From assembly GCA_944385365.1 (NCBI GenBank), contig CALWWW010000015.1, positions 1 to 58,117 on the forward strand: DNA of 58,117 nucleotides, written 5' to 3'. The stretch is from an uncultured Oscillospiraceae bacterium. GTDB lineage: Bacteria; Bacillota; Clostridia; Oscillospirales; Oscillospiraceae. The notes under the pieces are model-generated. The model was not told the origin of the DNA, searched no databases, and saw only the letters and a list, made by a program, of their open reading frames with translations. The translations under genes were made by a program, and so were the position numbers. Below are positions 51,043-58,117 of this stretch, one piece after another (position 1 is the stretch's first letter; each line of letters begins with the position of its first letter).

Positions 51043-52155
51043 ATGAATCACTTTACCTTCTGCGTCCCCTGTCTCTTCGGTCTGGAGGGGCTGGTGGGCG
51101 ATGAACTGCGCCGCATGGACGCCCAGAACGTCCAGGTGGAAAATGGCCGCGTCTACTTTGAGGGCGGCTGGGACACCATGGCCCGGGCCAATCTGCGGCT
51201 GCGCATGGGCGAACGGGTCCTCCTGAAGCTGGGCGCGTTCCGGGCCGACACCTGGGACGCCCTCTTTGACGGCGTAGCCGCCCTGCCCTGGGAACAGTTT
51301 ATCCCCAAGGACGGCAAATTCCCCGTCAAGGGCTACAGTCTCAACTCCAAGCTCCATTCGGTTCCCACCTGTCAGGCCATGATTCAAAAGGCCGTGGCGA
51401 AACGGCTGGGCGGCAAGTACCATTTGCAGCATCTGCCTGCCACAGGCCAGACGTATCAGATTCAGTTTTCCATTATGAAGGACATGGCGGAGCTGTATCT
51501 CGACACTTCCGGCGCGGGTCTCCACAAGCGGGGCTACCGGGCCGTGGGCAACGACGCCCCCCTGCGGGAAACCCTGGCCGCCGCCATGGTTCATCTGGCC
51601 CGCTACCGGGGCCGGGACACCTTTGTGGACCCCTTCTGCGGTTCCGGCACCATCGTCATCGAGGCCGCCATGGCGGCATTGAACCGGGCCCCCGGCCTGG
51701 GCCGTGGCTTCTCCGCCGAAAAGTGGCGGGAGGTGCCGGTGGAGATATGGCGGCAGGAGCGCACCGCCGCCATGGACCGGGAATACCGGGGCGACTATCG
51801 GATTTTTGCCAGCGACATTGACCCCCAAAGTCTGGCCATTGCCCAGTCCAACGCCAAAAAGGCCGGTATGGAATCGTATATTCAGTTCTCCGAAGCCGAC
51901 GCCACCCGTCTGACCCTGCCCGAGGGCGGCGGCATTCTGGTGTGCAACCCCCCCTACGGCGAACGGATGCTGGAGCAGCGCAGCGCCCAGAAGCTGTACC
52001 AGCAGTATGGCCGCTACTTCAAGAATCTCGACGGCTGGAAGCTGTACCTGATCAGCTCCGAGCCGGAGTTCGAGCGGTACTTCGGCCGCAAGGCCGACAA
52101 AAAGCGCAAGCTGTACAACGGCATGATCCAGTGCAACCTCTTCATGTATTTTTGA
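51043..52155 (+). CDS. THUMP-domain class I RNA methyltransferase (RlmL/YpsC-like)
   Basis: A 370-residue methyltransferase. The N-terminal half includes a THUMP-like domain (about 5-150, FCVPCLFGLEGLVGDELRRM); the C-terminal half has the SAM site DTFVDPFCGSGTIVIEAAMAA and the N6/N2-methylase motif CNPPYGERM. Homologues methylate guanine N2 in 23S rRNA. AAAGGATG precedes the ATG; the lipid kinase follows 19 bases later. Confidence 0.9.
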   Translation: MNHFTFCVPCLFGLEGLVGDELRRMDAQNVQVENGRVYFEGGWDTMARANLRLRMGERVLLKLGAFRADTWDALFDGVAALPWEQFIPKDGKFPVKGYSLNSKLHSVPTCQAMIQKAVAKRLGGKYHLQHLPATGQTYQIQFSIMKDMAELYLDTSGAGLHKRGYRAVGNDAPLRETLAAAMVHLARYRGRDTFVDPFCGSGTIVIEAAMAALNRAPGLGRGFSAEKWREVPVEIWRQERTAAMDREYRGDYRIFASDIDPQSLAIAQSNAKKAGMESYIQFSEADATRLTLPEGGGILVCNPPYGERMLEQRSAQKLYQQYGRYFKNLDGWKLYLISSEPEFERYFGRKADKKRKLYNGMIQCNLFMYF

Positions 52156-52174
52156 GTGGAACGGAGCGTCTGCC

Positions 52175-53083
52175 ATGAAGCATCTGTTTATTGTCAACCC
52201 CGCCGCCGGTAAAACCGACCGCACCGGCACCGTCAACGCCGCCGTGGCCGCCGCCTTTGTGGGCCGCAGCGACGCATACGAGGTGGCGGTGTCCCGTGCC
52301 CCCGGCCACTGTGCCAAGCTGGCCCGGGCCGCCTGCGAGACCGGGGAAGAACTGCGCATTTACGCCTGCGGCGGCGACGGCACCCTCAATGAAATTGTCA
52401 ACGGCGTCATGGGCTTCCCCAACGCCGCCATCTCCTGCTATCCCCAGGGCACCGGCAACGATTTTATCAAGGTCTTTTCCGACCCCGACACCTTCCGCCA
52501 GCTGCCCCTGCTGCTGGACGGGGAGGTATCGGAATTTGACGTCATCGCTGTCAACGGCGACCGTTACGCCATCAATATCTGTTCCATGGGCTTCGATGCC
52601 CGCATCGGCACCCAGGTGGCCGATTACAAGCGGCTGCCCATGGTCAAGGGCAAAAGCGCCTATCTGCTGTCGGCCCTGTTCAACACGGTGCGGGGCATCA
52701 CCAGCCCCTACACCATCACCCTGGATGACGGACAGGTTCTGGACGGCCGGAAAACCCTGGTCTGTATCGCCAACGGCCGCTGGTACGGCGGCTGTTTCAA
52801 TCCGGTGCCCGAGGCCATGCCCGACGACGGTCTTCTCGACGTGCTCATTGTGGAGCCGGTGACCCGCATGACCGTGGCCGCCGCCATCGGCCGGTATCAG
52901 CACGGCCAGTATGCCCAGTATCCCAACCTCATCAGACACTACCAGTGCCGGAGTTTGCGTATCCAGTGCCCCGAGCCGGAGGGCGTCAATCTGGACGGCG
53001 AATTGCTCTTTTCCAAGGACGTCACCTTCTCCGTGGCGGACCAGAAAATCCGGTTTGTCCATCCCCGCGGCGCGGTCTGGTGA
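52175..53083 (+). CDS. Diacylglycerol/lipid kinase family protein
   Basis: A 302-residue YegS/DagK-type kinase. The catalytic-domain motifs HLFIVNPAAGK (2-12), ACGGDGTLNEIVNGVMG (nucleotide binding, about 67-83) and PQGTGNDFIKVF are present, with a C-terminal beta-domain ending in VNLDGELLFSKDVTFSV. It likely phosphorylates diacylglycerol or another membrane lipid. It probably forms an operon with the methyltransferase. Confidence 0.88.
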   Translation: MKHLFIVNPAAGKTDRTGTVNAAVAAAFVGRSDAYEVAVSRAPGHCAKLARAACETGEELRIYACGGDGTLNEIVNGVMGFPNAAISCYPQGTGNDFIKVFSDPDTFRQLPLLLDGEVSEFDVIAVNGDRYAINICSMGFDARIGTQVADYKRLPMVKGKSAYLLSALFNTVRGITSPYTITLDDGQVLDGRKTLVCIANGRWYGGCFNPVPEAMPDDGLLDVLIVEPVTRMTVAAAIGRYQHGQYAQYPNLIRHYQCRSLRIQCPEPEGVNLDGELLFSKDVTFSVADQKIRFVHPRGAVW

Positions 53084-53207
53084 GACGTCCCGGCGATTTC
53101 GGGAGAAGAACGCAGGAAAATCAAGATATCATCAGATATTCCATCCCTTTTTGGACTTCATCAGAAATATCGGTCCGGAATACCGGTATTTTGTGAAAAA
53201 TTCCCTC

Positions 53208-53239
53208 TTGCACATTTTACACGACTGATTTATTATAAT
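53208..53239 (+). promoter_or_regulatory. Promoter of groESL
   Basis: TTGCAC (53208-53213) pairs with TATTAT (53231-53236) at a 17-base spacing, or with the overlapping TATAAT (53234-53239) at 20. The CIRCE element begins just downstream. Confidence 0.65.
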
Positions 53240-53244
53240 AGCTG

Positions 53245-53271
53245 TTAGCACTCGAGATAAATGAGTGCTAA
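53245..53271 (+). promoter_or_regulatory. CIRCE element (HrcA operator)
   Basis: The perfect inverted repeat TTAGCACTC (53245-53253), nine bases, GAGTGCTAA (53263-53271) equals the CIRCE consensus. HrcA bound here represses groESL until heat or misfolding stress. Confidence 0.97.
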
Positions 53272-53347
53272 AACCGACAAAACCAATCCACAGGAGACCC
53301 GCCCATTGGGGCGCTCCTTTGTATGATCATTCTAGGAGGTACGCAAC

Positions 53348-53632
53348 ATGAAACTGACTCCCCTTGCCGACCGCGTCCTGCTCAAGGCCATTGAAGCCGA
53401 GGAGACCACCAAGTCCGGCATTATCCTCTCCACCGCCAACAAGGAAAAGTCCGCTTTCTCCGAGGTCGTAGCCGTTGGCCCCGGCGGCATGGTGGACGGC
53501 GTGGAGGTCAAAATGACCGTCAAGCCCGGCATGAAGGTCGTGGTTGCCAAGTACAGCGGCACTGAGGTCAAGATCGACGACGCCGACTACACCCTGGTCA
53601 AGCAGTCCGATATTCTGGCCATTGTTGAGTAA
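53348..53632 (+). CDS. groES: Co-chaperonin GroES
   Basis: A 94-residue heptamer-forming lid of GroEL. LTPLADRVLLKAIEAEETTKSGIILSTANKEKS with the mobile loop is typical, as is VVVAKYSGTEVKIDDADYTLVKQSDILAIVE at the end. AGGAGGT precedes the ATG. CIRCE upstream, groEL 23 bases downstream. Confidence 0.97.
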   Translation: MKLTPLADRVLLKAIEAEETTKSGIILSTANKEKSAFSEVVAVGPGGMVDGVEVKMTVKPGMKVVVAKYSGTEVKIDDADYTLVKQSDILAIVE

Positions 53633-53652
53633 GTTTTAGGAGGTTCACATAA

Positions 53653-55281
<1,629 letters not shown>

Positions 55282-55431
55282 GCCGCTAACAAATGCCTGT
55301 TATTCTGCTTAATTATTTGTGAAACAGTGGGAAAAGCCGTAATATTAACGTAAAAAAATCGTAATATTCGTCCTCATTACACACAGGTTACACACATTGA
55401 TTGCAGCAGAATCGCGCTTAGCATGGATATG

Positions 55432-55474
55432 AAAAAACCGACACTCATTCCGTAACTGGTGGGTGTCGGTTTTC
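55432..55474. terminator. Bidirectional terminator after groEL
   Basis: ACCGACAC (55437-55444) and GTGTCGGT (55463-55470) form a stem; A-run before, T-run after, so it serves groEL on plus and the sprT-like gene on minus. It ends six bases before the direct repeat at 55480. The region 55282-55431 holds only AT-rich sequence with a duplicated CGTAATATT and no gene. Confidence 0.85.
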
Positions 55475-55479
55475 TTATT

Positions 55480-55500
55480 TTGAATCTACACTTTCAAACC
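55480..55500. repeat. Left direct repeat of the sprT/RHH cassette
   Basis: A 21-bp imperfect palindrome, TTGAA-TCTACACT-TTCAA plus flanks. It holds the sprT-like stop codon on the minus strand and begins six bases after the groEL terminator. Confidence 0.7.
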
Positions 55501-56141
55501 TCCACCATCTGCTCCATGCAGTCCATGCACATAATTCTGACGGTCTTGGTGGCTCTTACGCTGCACCCGCATTTTGGGCATTGCAGCTTTCTGGTACTGC
55601 TGGGACGTTTGCCGCCGCTGTTGGGTTCGTCGCCGTTCTGTGGTGTACCACTGGCACCCGCGCGGATGACTGGCGGCAGCTGAGAACGTGTAATCAGGAT
55701 TTCACTCCATCCCTTTTCCAGGGCGTACATAATGAGGTTGTCCCCGGCTTTGGTGTTCCATCCATACTGTCCGTACTTGTAACAGGTCAAGCCCCGTTTT
55801 TCTGCTTCGGCCTTGAATCGTCCGTTATGGTACTTACCGCCCCGGCTGACTTCCTGAATCCCGTTTTCCCGGCAGTAGAGGTGCACCATTTCATGAATCA
55901 TAGTGTCCAGGGTTTCTTCAATGGGATAGTTGAGGACTTCGGCGGCAATGTTCAGCTCGTAGGTGCTGCCGTCGGGACGCTGCCAGACCTTTGCAACGCT
56001 GCAATGGCCGTAGGTACCGGGTTTACTTTGGACGGTGATGATCGGCACCGGCAGCTGCCCCTCGAAAAAGTCCAGATTCAAGTGGCTGTAAATCTTCTCA
56101 AGTTGTCCGACTGCTCTGCTCATTTTTGTTGTCTGTTTCAT
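55494..56141 (-). CDS. SprT-like zinc metalloprotease-type protein
   Basis: A 215-residue protein with a SprT-like domain (about 10-150). The zinc motif is HEMVH (83-87) with a further histidine in GGKYHNGRF (H105), and QYGWNT near residues 124-129. A C-terminal zinc ribbon follows a Ser/Gly-rich linker (C188, C191, C193, C205, C208). SprT-like proteins cleave DNA-bound proteins in eukaryotes (Spartan); bacterial copies are often on phages and conjugative elements, with unknown targets. The ribosome site is weak (GGGGTG). It is divergent from an RHH gene and shares its operators. Confidence 0.85.
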   Translation of the reverse strand: MKQTTKMSRAVGQLEKIYSHLNLDFFEGQLPVPIITVQSKPGTYGHCSVAKVWQRPDGSTYELNIAAEVLNYPIEETLDTMIHEMVHLYCRENGIQEVSRGGKYHNGRFKAEAEKRGLTCYKYGQYGWNTKAGDNLIMYALEKGWSEILITRSQLPPVIRAGASGTPQNGDEPNSGGKRPSSTRKLQCPKCGCSVRATKTVRIMCMDCMEQMVEV

Positions 56142-56177
56142 GGTTTACACCCCGGTTTCTCTTTTTTATCTGTCTAT

Positions 56178-56206
56178 ATTATACACCAACGTATATGAAA
56201 AGTAAA
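56178..56206 (-). promoter_or_regulatory. Promoter of the sprT-like gene, overlapping operator O1
   Basis: On the minus strand TTTACT (56201-56206) and TATAAT (56178-56183) with a 17-base spacer. Operator O1 (56180-56197) overlaps the -10 box and most of the spacer, so a bound repressor would block polymerase. Confidence 0.7.
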
Positions 56207-56280
56207 TACACCACCGTATATATTTAAGAGAAAATATATACCACCGTAATTGTGCATCTTGACATATACTAACGTATATG
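56180..56280. promoter_or_regulatory. Four-copy operator array between sprT-like and RHH genes
   Basis: Four 18-bp sites in one orientation: O1 56180-56197, O2 56205-56222, O3 56235-56252 and O4 56263-56280, with consensus NATAYACYAMCGTATATG. O4 is a perfect inverted repeat, CATATAC-TAAC-GTATATG. Start-to-start spacing is 25, 30 and 28 bases. Palindromes of this size fit dimeric ribbon-helix-helix repressors, and an RHH gene lies next to it. Confidence 0.75.
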
Positions 56281-56287
56281 ATACAAT
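56259..56287 (+). promoter_or_regulatory. Promoter of the RHH gene, with operator O4 in the spacer
   Basis: TTGACA (56259-56264) and TACAAT (56282-56287), spacer 17 bases. Operator O4 (56263-56280) fills the spacer, predicting autorepression. Confidence 0.8.
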
Positions 56288-56306
56288 GCAGCAAAGAGGT
56301 GATAGA

Positions 56307-56495
56307 ATGGCCTATTCAGAAGCACAGAAAAAAGCAACGTTGAAATACCGAAAAGAAAACTATTCCAGAATCAGCCTGGACTTGAAGAAGGACAAAAAGG
56401 AAAAGTACAAGGCCCAGGCCGAACGGCGAGGCATGACGTTGAATGCCTATATTGTCAGTCTGTTAGAGGCTGACGCCAAAAAAGATACAGATTGA
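56307..56495 (+). CDS. Ribbon-helix-helix (Arc-type) regulator
   Basis: A 62-residue protein: a basic N-terminus (AYSEAQKKATLKYRKENYS), the strand RISLDLKK, then two helices (DKKEKYKAQAERRG, TLNAYIVSLLEADAK), the RHH fold used by Arc/MetJ-type repressors and by antitoxins. ATG 56307 has AGAGGTGATAGA upstream. It most likely binds the four operators upstream and represses itself and the sprT-like gene. No toxin gene is adjacent. Its stop codon is in the right direct repeat. Confidence 0.85.
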   Translation: MAYSEAQKKATLKYRKENYSRISLDLKKDKKEKYKAQAERRGMTLNAYIVSLLEADAKKDTD

Positions 56496-56512
56496 ATCTA
56501 CACGTTCAAACC
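56492..56512. repeat. Right direct repeat of the sprT/RHH cassette
   Basis: Matches 55480-55500 in 20 of 21 positions, same orientation; TTGAA and TTCAA arms flank TCTACACG. It contains the RHH stop codon. Confidence 0.7.
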
Positions 56513-56539
56513 CTATGCCCCGCAGGGCATGACAGCGAC

Positions 56540-56599
56540 GGAATATCCCACGGGTACTCACTTCCCCAACTTTTTCCGCATCATCGGCGGGGATATTCC
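56540..56599 (+). other. 10-bp inverted repeat with long loop
   Basis: GGAATATCCC (56540-56549) and GGGATATTCC (56590-56599) are exact inverted repeats 40 bases apart. A small ATGCCC-CGCA-GGGCAT hairpin (56515-56530) lies just before. There is no U-tract and no evident gene between 56513 and 56705. Confidence 0.5.
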
Positions 56600-56705
56600 A
56601 TGGAGCGGAACCCACCGCTGACCCCGCCTTGCTTCATCTATTCACACCCACCCAGGCCCCACCCGTGGCGGGCCGCTGCACCATCCCCGGTAATGAACAC
56701 CACCC

Positions 56706-56734
56706 TTGTAAACCACTGGAAACTGTGCTATACT
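56706..56734 (+). promoter_or_regulatory. Promoter of the lipoprotein gene
   Basis: TTGTAA (56706-56711) and TATACT (56729-56734), spacer 17 bases. Confidence 0.7.
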
Positions 56735-56765
56735 GACAGAAAGACAGAAAGAGGAGGAATCCACC

Positions 56766-57566
56766 TTGAAAAAGAAGCTGACCCCCAAGAGCATCATTGT
56801 GGCAGCATTGGCCTTGATTTTGGCAGTCTCCATGTTTGGCTGCTCCAAGGACACCACCGCAGCAGAAGACAAAACAGAAAAAACCGTCTCCACGGAGAAC
56901 GTGGAAACGGTGCAGGACACGGAAACGCAAGAGGACAAGGGAGAAGCACCTACAGTAGAACAGCCATCGGCAAAGGCCGAAGCTGAGGACACTTCTTCTG
57001 AGAAAGAGCCAGCAGAAGCAGCAGAGGACACCGAATCGGACACCACGGAAACAGAGCAGGCTTCCCAACCGGTGGAACTGTTCAGCTCGGTGAATGAAAC
57101 GGTATATGCTACAACCACGGTGAACATCCGCGATACCTATAGCGTTAATGGCAATCAGCTGGGGAGCTTGAGCACGGCCCAATCCGCCACCCGTACAGGG
57201 ATTGGAACTGGTGAGGCAGACGGCTGGAGCAGAATTGAATTTAACGGACAAGCGGCGTATGTCAGTTCCGACTATTTGAGTACTGTTAAAATTGAGACAA
57301 GCACACCAAGTCAGCCAAGTGGTGGCGGCTCAAGTACACCCACCAGCAAGCCAAGCACACCCACTAGCAATCCAAGTAGTGGAGGCTCAAGTACAACCCA
57401 GACCACTCCACCTCCCTCTACTTCTACCAGTTCAGGAGTCACCGATGACAACATCCTAGGTGATGTAGACGATAGACTTAATGCATGGCTAGCAACTCAA
57501 GATTTAGTACCAGGATCCTATGAAAATGCTCAGAACTCCTACGTCCCCACCATATCCCAACCCTAA
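56766..57566 (+). CDS. Lipoprotein with SH3-like domain and low-complexity linkers
   Basis: A 266-residue exported protein. The lipobox VSMFGC places the lipidated cysteine at C26. A Glu/Thr-rich linker (27-105) leads to a bacterial SH3b domain (about 111-172, VYATTTVNIRDTYSVNGNQLGSL...GWSRIEFNGQAAYVSSDYL), then a Ser/Thr/Pro/Gly-rich spacer (about 178-230) and a short tail. SH3b domains bind cell-wall peptides. The start is TTG with GAGGAGGAA upstream. It is less GC-rich than the core genes. Confidence 0.8.
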   Translation: MKKKLTPKSIIVAALALILAVSMFGCSKDTTAAEDKTEKTVSTENVETVQDTETQEDKGEAPTVEQPSAKAEAEDTSSEKEPAEAAEDTESDTTETEQASQPVELFSSVNETVYATTTVNIRDTYSVNGNQLGSLSTAQSATRTGIGTGEADGWSRIEFNGQAAYVSSDYLSTVKIETSTPSQPSGGGSSTPTSKPSTPTSNPSSGGSSTTQTTPPPSTSTSSGVTDDNILGDVDDRLNAWLATQDLVPGSYENAQNSYVPTISQP

Positions 57567-57588
57567 CAAATCGTTCTGAATTATAGCA

Positions 57589-57616
57589 GAGAGTGTGGAA
57601 TCACTTCCACACTCTC
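57589..57616 (+). terminator. Stem-loop after the lipoprotein gene
   Basis: GAGAGTGTGGAA (57589-57600) pairs with TTCCACACTCTC (57605-57616) around TCAC. A poor T-run follows, so partial read-through into the small ORF is possible. Confidence 0.65.
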
Positions 57617-57659
57617 ACTTCTATTTAACGGCAATTTTAAAAATTAAGGAGGCACTCAA

Positions 57660-57734
57660 ATGAATTTGCAATCCTATCACACCAATCTTGCCTCCCGCGC
57701 CGTTGGCGCCACCGGCACACTCCCCATCGCTTGA
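57660..57734 (+). CDS. Very small ORF (24 residues) with strong ribosome site
   Basis: ATG 57660 is preceded by AAGGAGG at ideal distance. The 24-residue product (MNLQSYHTNLASR, then AVGATGTLPIA) matches nothing I know. It lies between two hairpins, of which the second is a strong terminator (57782-57809). No separate promoter is clear, so it would be transcribed by read-through. It may encode a peptide or be the remnant of a larger gene. Confidence 0.4.
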   Translation: MNLQSYHTNLASRAVGATGTLPIA

Positions 57735-57781
57735 CGCCGGGATGATTTTTGGAAACTCCCCAATTGCATAGATGTTTTTTC

Positions 57782-57809
57782 AGAGGCCCCTTCGGGGGGC
57801 CTCTTTTTT
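57782..57809 (+). terminator. Strong intrinsic terminator
   Basis: AGAGGCCCC (57782-57790) pairs with GGGGCCTCT (57796-57804) around TTCGG, followed by T's. It closes the lipoprotein/small-ORF unit. Confidence 0.92.
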
Positions 57810-57860
57810 ATTTTTGAAAAATTTTTGATGCGTCCGTCAAAATGAACAAACAAATTTTCA

Positions 57861-57918
57861 GCCGACGTCTACCCTTAATTTTTCCTACGTCGGCTTGCAA
57901 TTTTAAGACGTCTTAAAA
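57861..57918. promoter_or_regulatory. Palindromes with GACGTC cores upstream of the HTH-like gene
   Basis: GCCGACGT (57861-57868) pairs with ACGTCGGC (57887-57894), and an 18-bp perfect palindrome, TTTTAAGACGTCTTAAAA, follows at 57901-57918. Both share the ACGT centre. They may be operators for the regulator starting at 58062. The stretch 57810-58061 is strikingly AT-rich, with no other gene. Confidence 0.45.
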
Positions 57919-57980
57919 TCATGATTTTTTTTGAATATTTTTTTACCAGTATTAGCCAATAACTGTATTGACTTCGTCAA

Positions 57981-58009
57981 TTTTTATTTCGTCTTACAAA
58001 GATTATAAT
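57981..58009 (+). promoter_or_regulatory. Probable promoter of the last gene
   Basis: TATAAT (58004-58009) is perfect; the matching -35 (TTTTTA, 57981-57986, spacer 17) is weak. Confidence 0.45.
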
Positions 58010-58061
58010 GGCCACAACGTTAACAAAAGTCGAGCACCGGTGCTCCGAAAGGAGCAATATT

Positions 58062-58117
58062 ATGGCCGCCAAAAAAGAAAAGGATTTTGATAAGACAACG
58101 ATTGGGGGGAGGATTGC
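58062..58117 (+). CDS. Start of a probable XRE-type HTH regulator (truncated by window)
   Basis: The first 18 complete codons read MAAKKEKDFDKTTIGGRI. The (I)GGRI segment after a polar start is how many XRE-family helix-turn-helix regulators begin. GAAAGGAGCAATATT precedes the ATG. The assignment rests on a few residues only; the rest is outside the window. Confidence 0.45.
   Translation, partial: MAAKKEKDFDKTTIGGRI

Larger units (their letters stand above)
55480..56512. mobile_element. Candidate two-gene cassette bounded by 21-bp direct repeats
   Basis: The 21-bp sequences at 55480-55500 and 56492-56512 are direct repeats with one mismatch: TTGAATCTACAC, then T or G, then TTCAAACC. Each is an imperfect palindrome (TTGAA and TTCAA arms around an 8-base core), like a tyrosine-recombinase crossover site. 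Between them lie a divergent sprT-like gene and an RHH regulator. Each repeat supplies the stop codon of the adjacent gene, TGA within GGTTTGA (minus) and ATTGA (plus). No recombinase gene is in the window, so mobility is inferred. Confidence 0.5.

Noticed and set aside
49849-52359. 836-codon minus-strand frame opposite the transporter and methyltransferase
   Set aside because: Same low-complexity His/Gln/Gly composition; the plus-strand genes have clear motifs and ribosome sites.
55494-56495. The sprT/RHH pair as a classical toxin-antitoxin operon
   Set aside because: The genes are divergent, not co-transcribed, and SprT-like proteins are not known toxins; the cassette reading fits better.
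56492-56986. 164-codon frame starting inside the right direct repeat
   Set aside because: Pro/His-rich, overlaps the lipoprotein gene in another frame and has no ribosome site.
57660-57734. The small ORF as an amino-acid attenuation leader
   Set aside because: No run of one amino-acid codon and no biosynthetic gene after the terminator.

Overview
The window looks like chromosomal DNA of a GC-rich, anaerobic, endospore-forming member of the Clostridia, most plausibly an Oscillospiraceae-type gut bacterium. The evidence is indirect: a yabP-yabQ-divIC-yabR block and a holB-ricT block typical of spore-forming Firmicutes, an anaerobic (cbi-type) cobalamin pathway with the CbiK chelatase, a CIRCE-controlled groESL operon, an SLH-domain protein, and short GTAGGG-bounded hairpin repeats. 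I cannot name a species from sequence alone.

Layout. 1-6776: an F-type ATP synthase operon behind a clear promoter, with two abnormal gene structures: subunit b is fused to only the C-terminal domain of delta, and the gamma and beta reading frames are joined with no stop codon. 6777-7422: hairpin repeats. 7423-9147: lrgA-lrgB and a VTT-domain membrane protein. 9173-28571: one long cobalamin operon (promoter, cobalamin riboswitch, intrinsic terminator, then cbiMNQO, cbiK, cbiD, cbiL, cbiF, cbiG, cbiH, cbiJ, cbiET, cbiA, cobT, cobU, cobS, a short CobU-like gene, cobC, cbiB, cobD, cbiP, cbiC and a PPC-domain gene), mostly with overlapping stops and starts. 28683-32512: SLH protein, sporulation/division block, S1 protein, SDR reductase. 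32807-42296: mostly minus-strand housekeeping genes (inositol phosphatase, rpiB, membrane proteins, GNAT, ricT, holB) with prfC and moaB on plus. 42690-49717: surface or secreted proteins on minus (PepSY protein, permuted GH3-like protein), a small plus-strand secreted protein, and an SPFH/NfeD pair. 49900-55281: ion transporter, RNA methyltransferase, lipid kinase, groESL. 55480-58117: an AT-richer accessory stretch with a SprT-like protease and a ribbon-helix-helix regulator in a cassette bounded by direct repeats, a lipoprotein, a 24-codon ORF and the start of an HTH-type gene.

How it fits together. The cobalamin operon imports cobalt (CbiMNQO), inserts it early (CbiK), builds the corrin ring anaerobically, amidates it and assembles the nucleotide loop. 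The whole set can be shut off by the riboswitch terminator. Adenosyltransferase, uroporphyrinogen methyltransferase and early tetrapyrrole genes are not in the window. groESL is under HrcA/CIRCE. The divergent sprT/RHH pair appears to be autoregulated through four copies of one 18-bp operator, two of them lying between the -35 and -10 of the two promoters.

Three families of structured repeats occupy intergenic DNA: (A) GTAGGG-bounded 25-27 nt hairpins arranged as trios; (B) a roughly 250-bp train of hairpins, including four abutting 25-bp modules in shuffled order, lying 3' of genes; (C) gene-end hairpins with covarying stems. The best leads for new biology are the gamma-beta joined reading frame, the b-delta(CTD) fusion, the direct-repeat-bounded sprT/RHH cassette and repeat family B.
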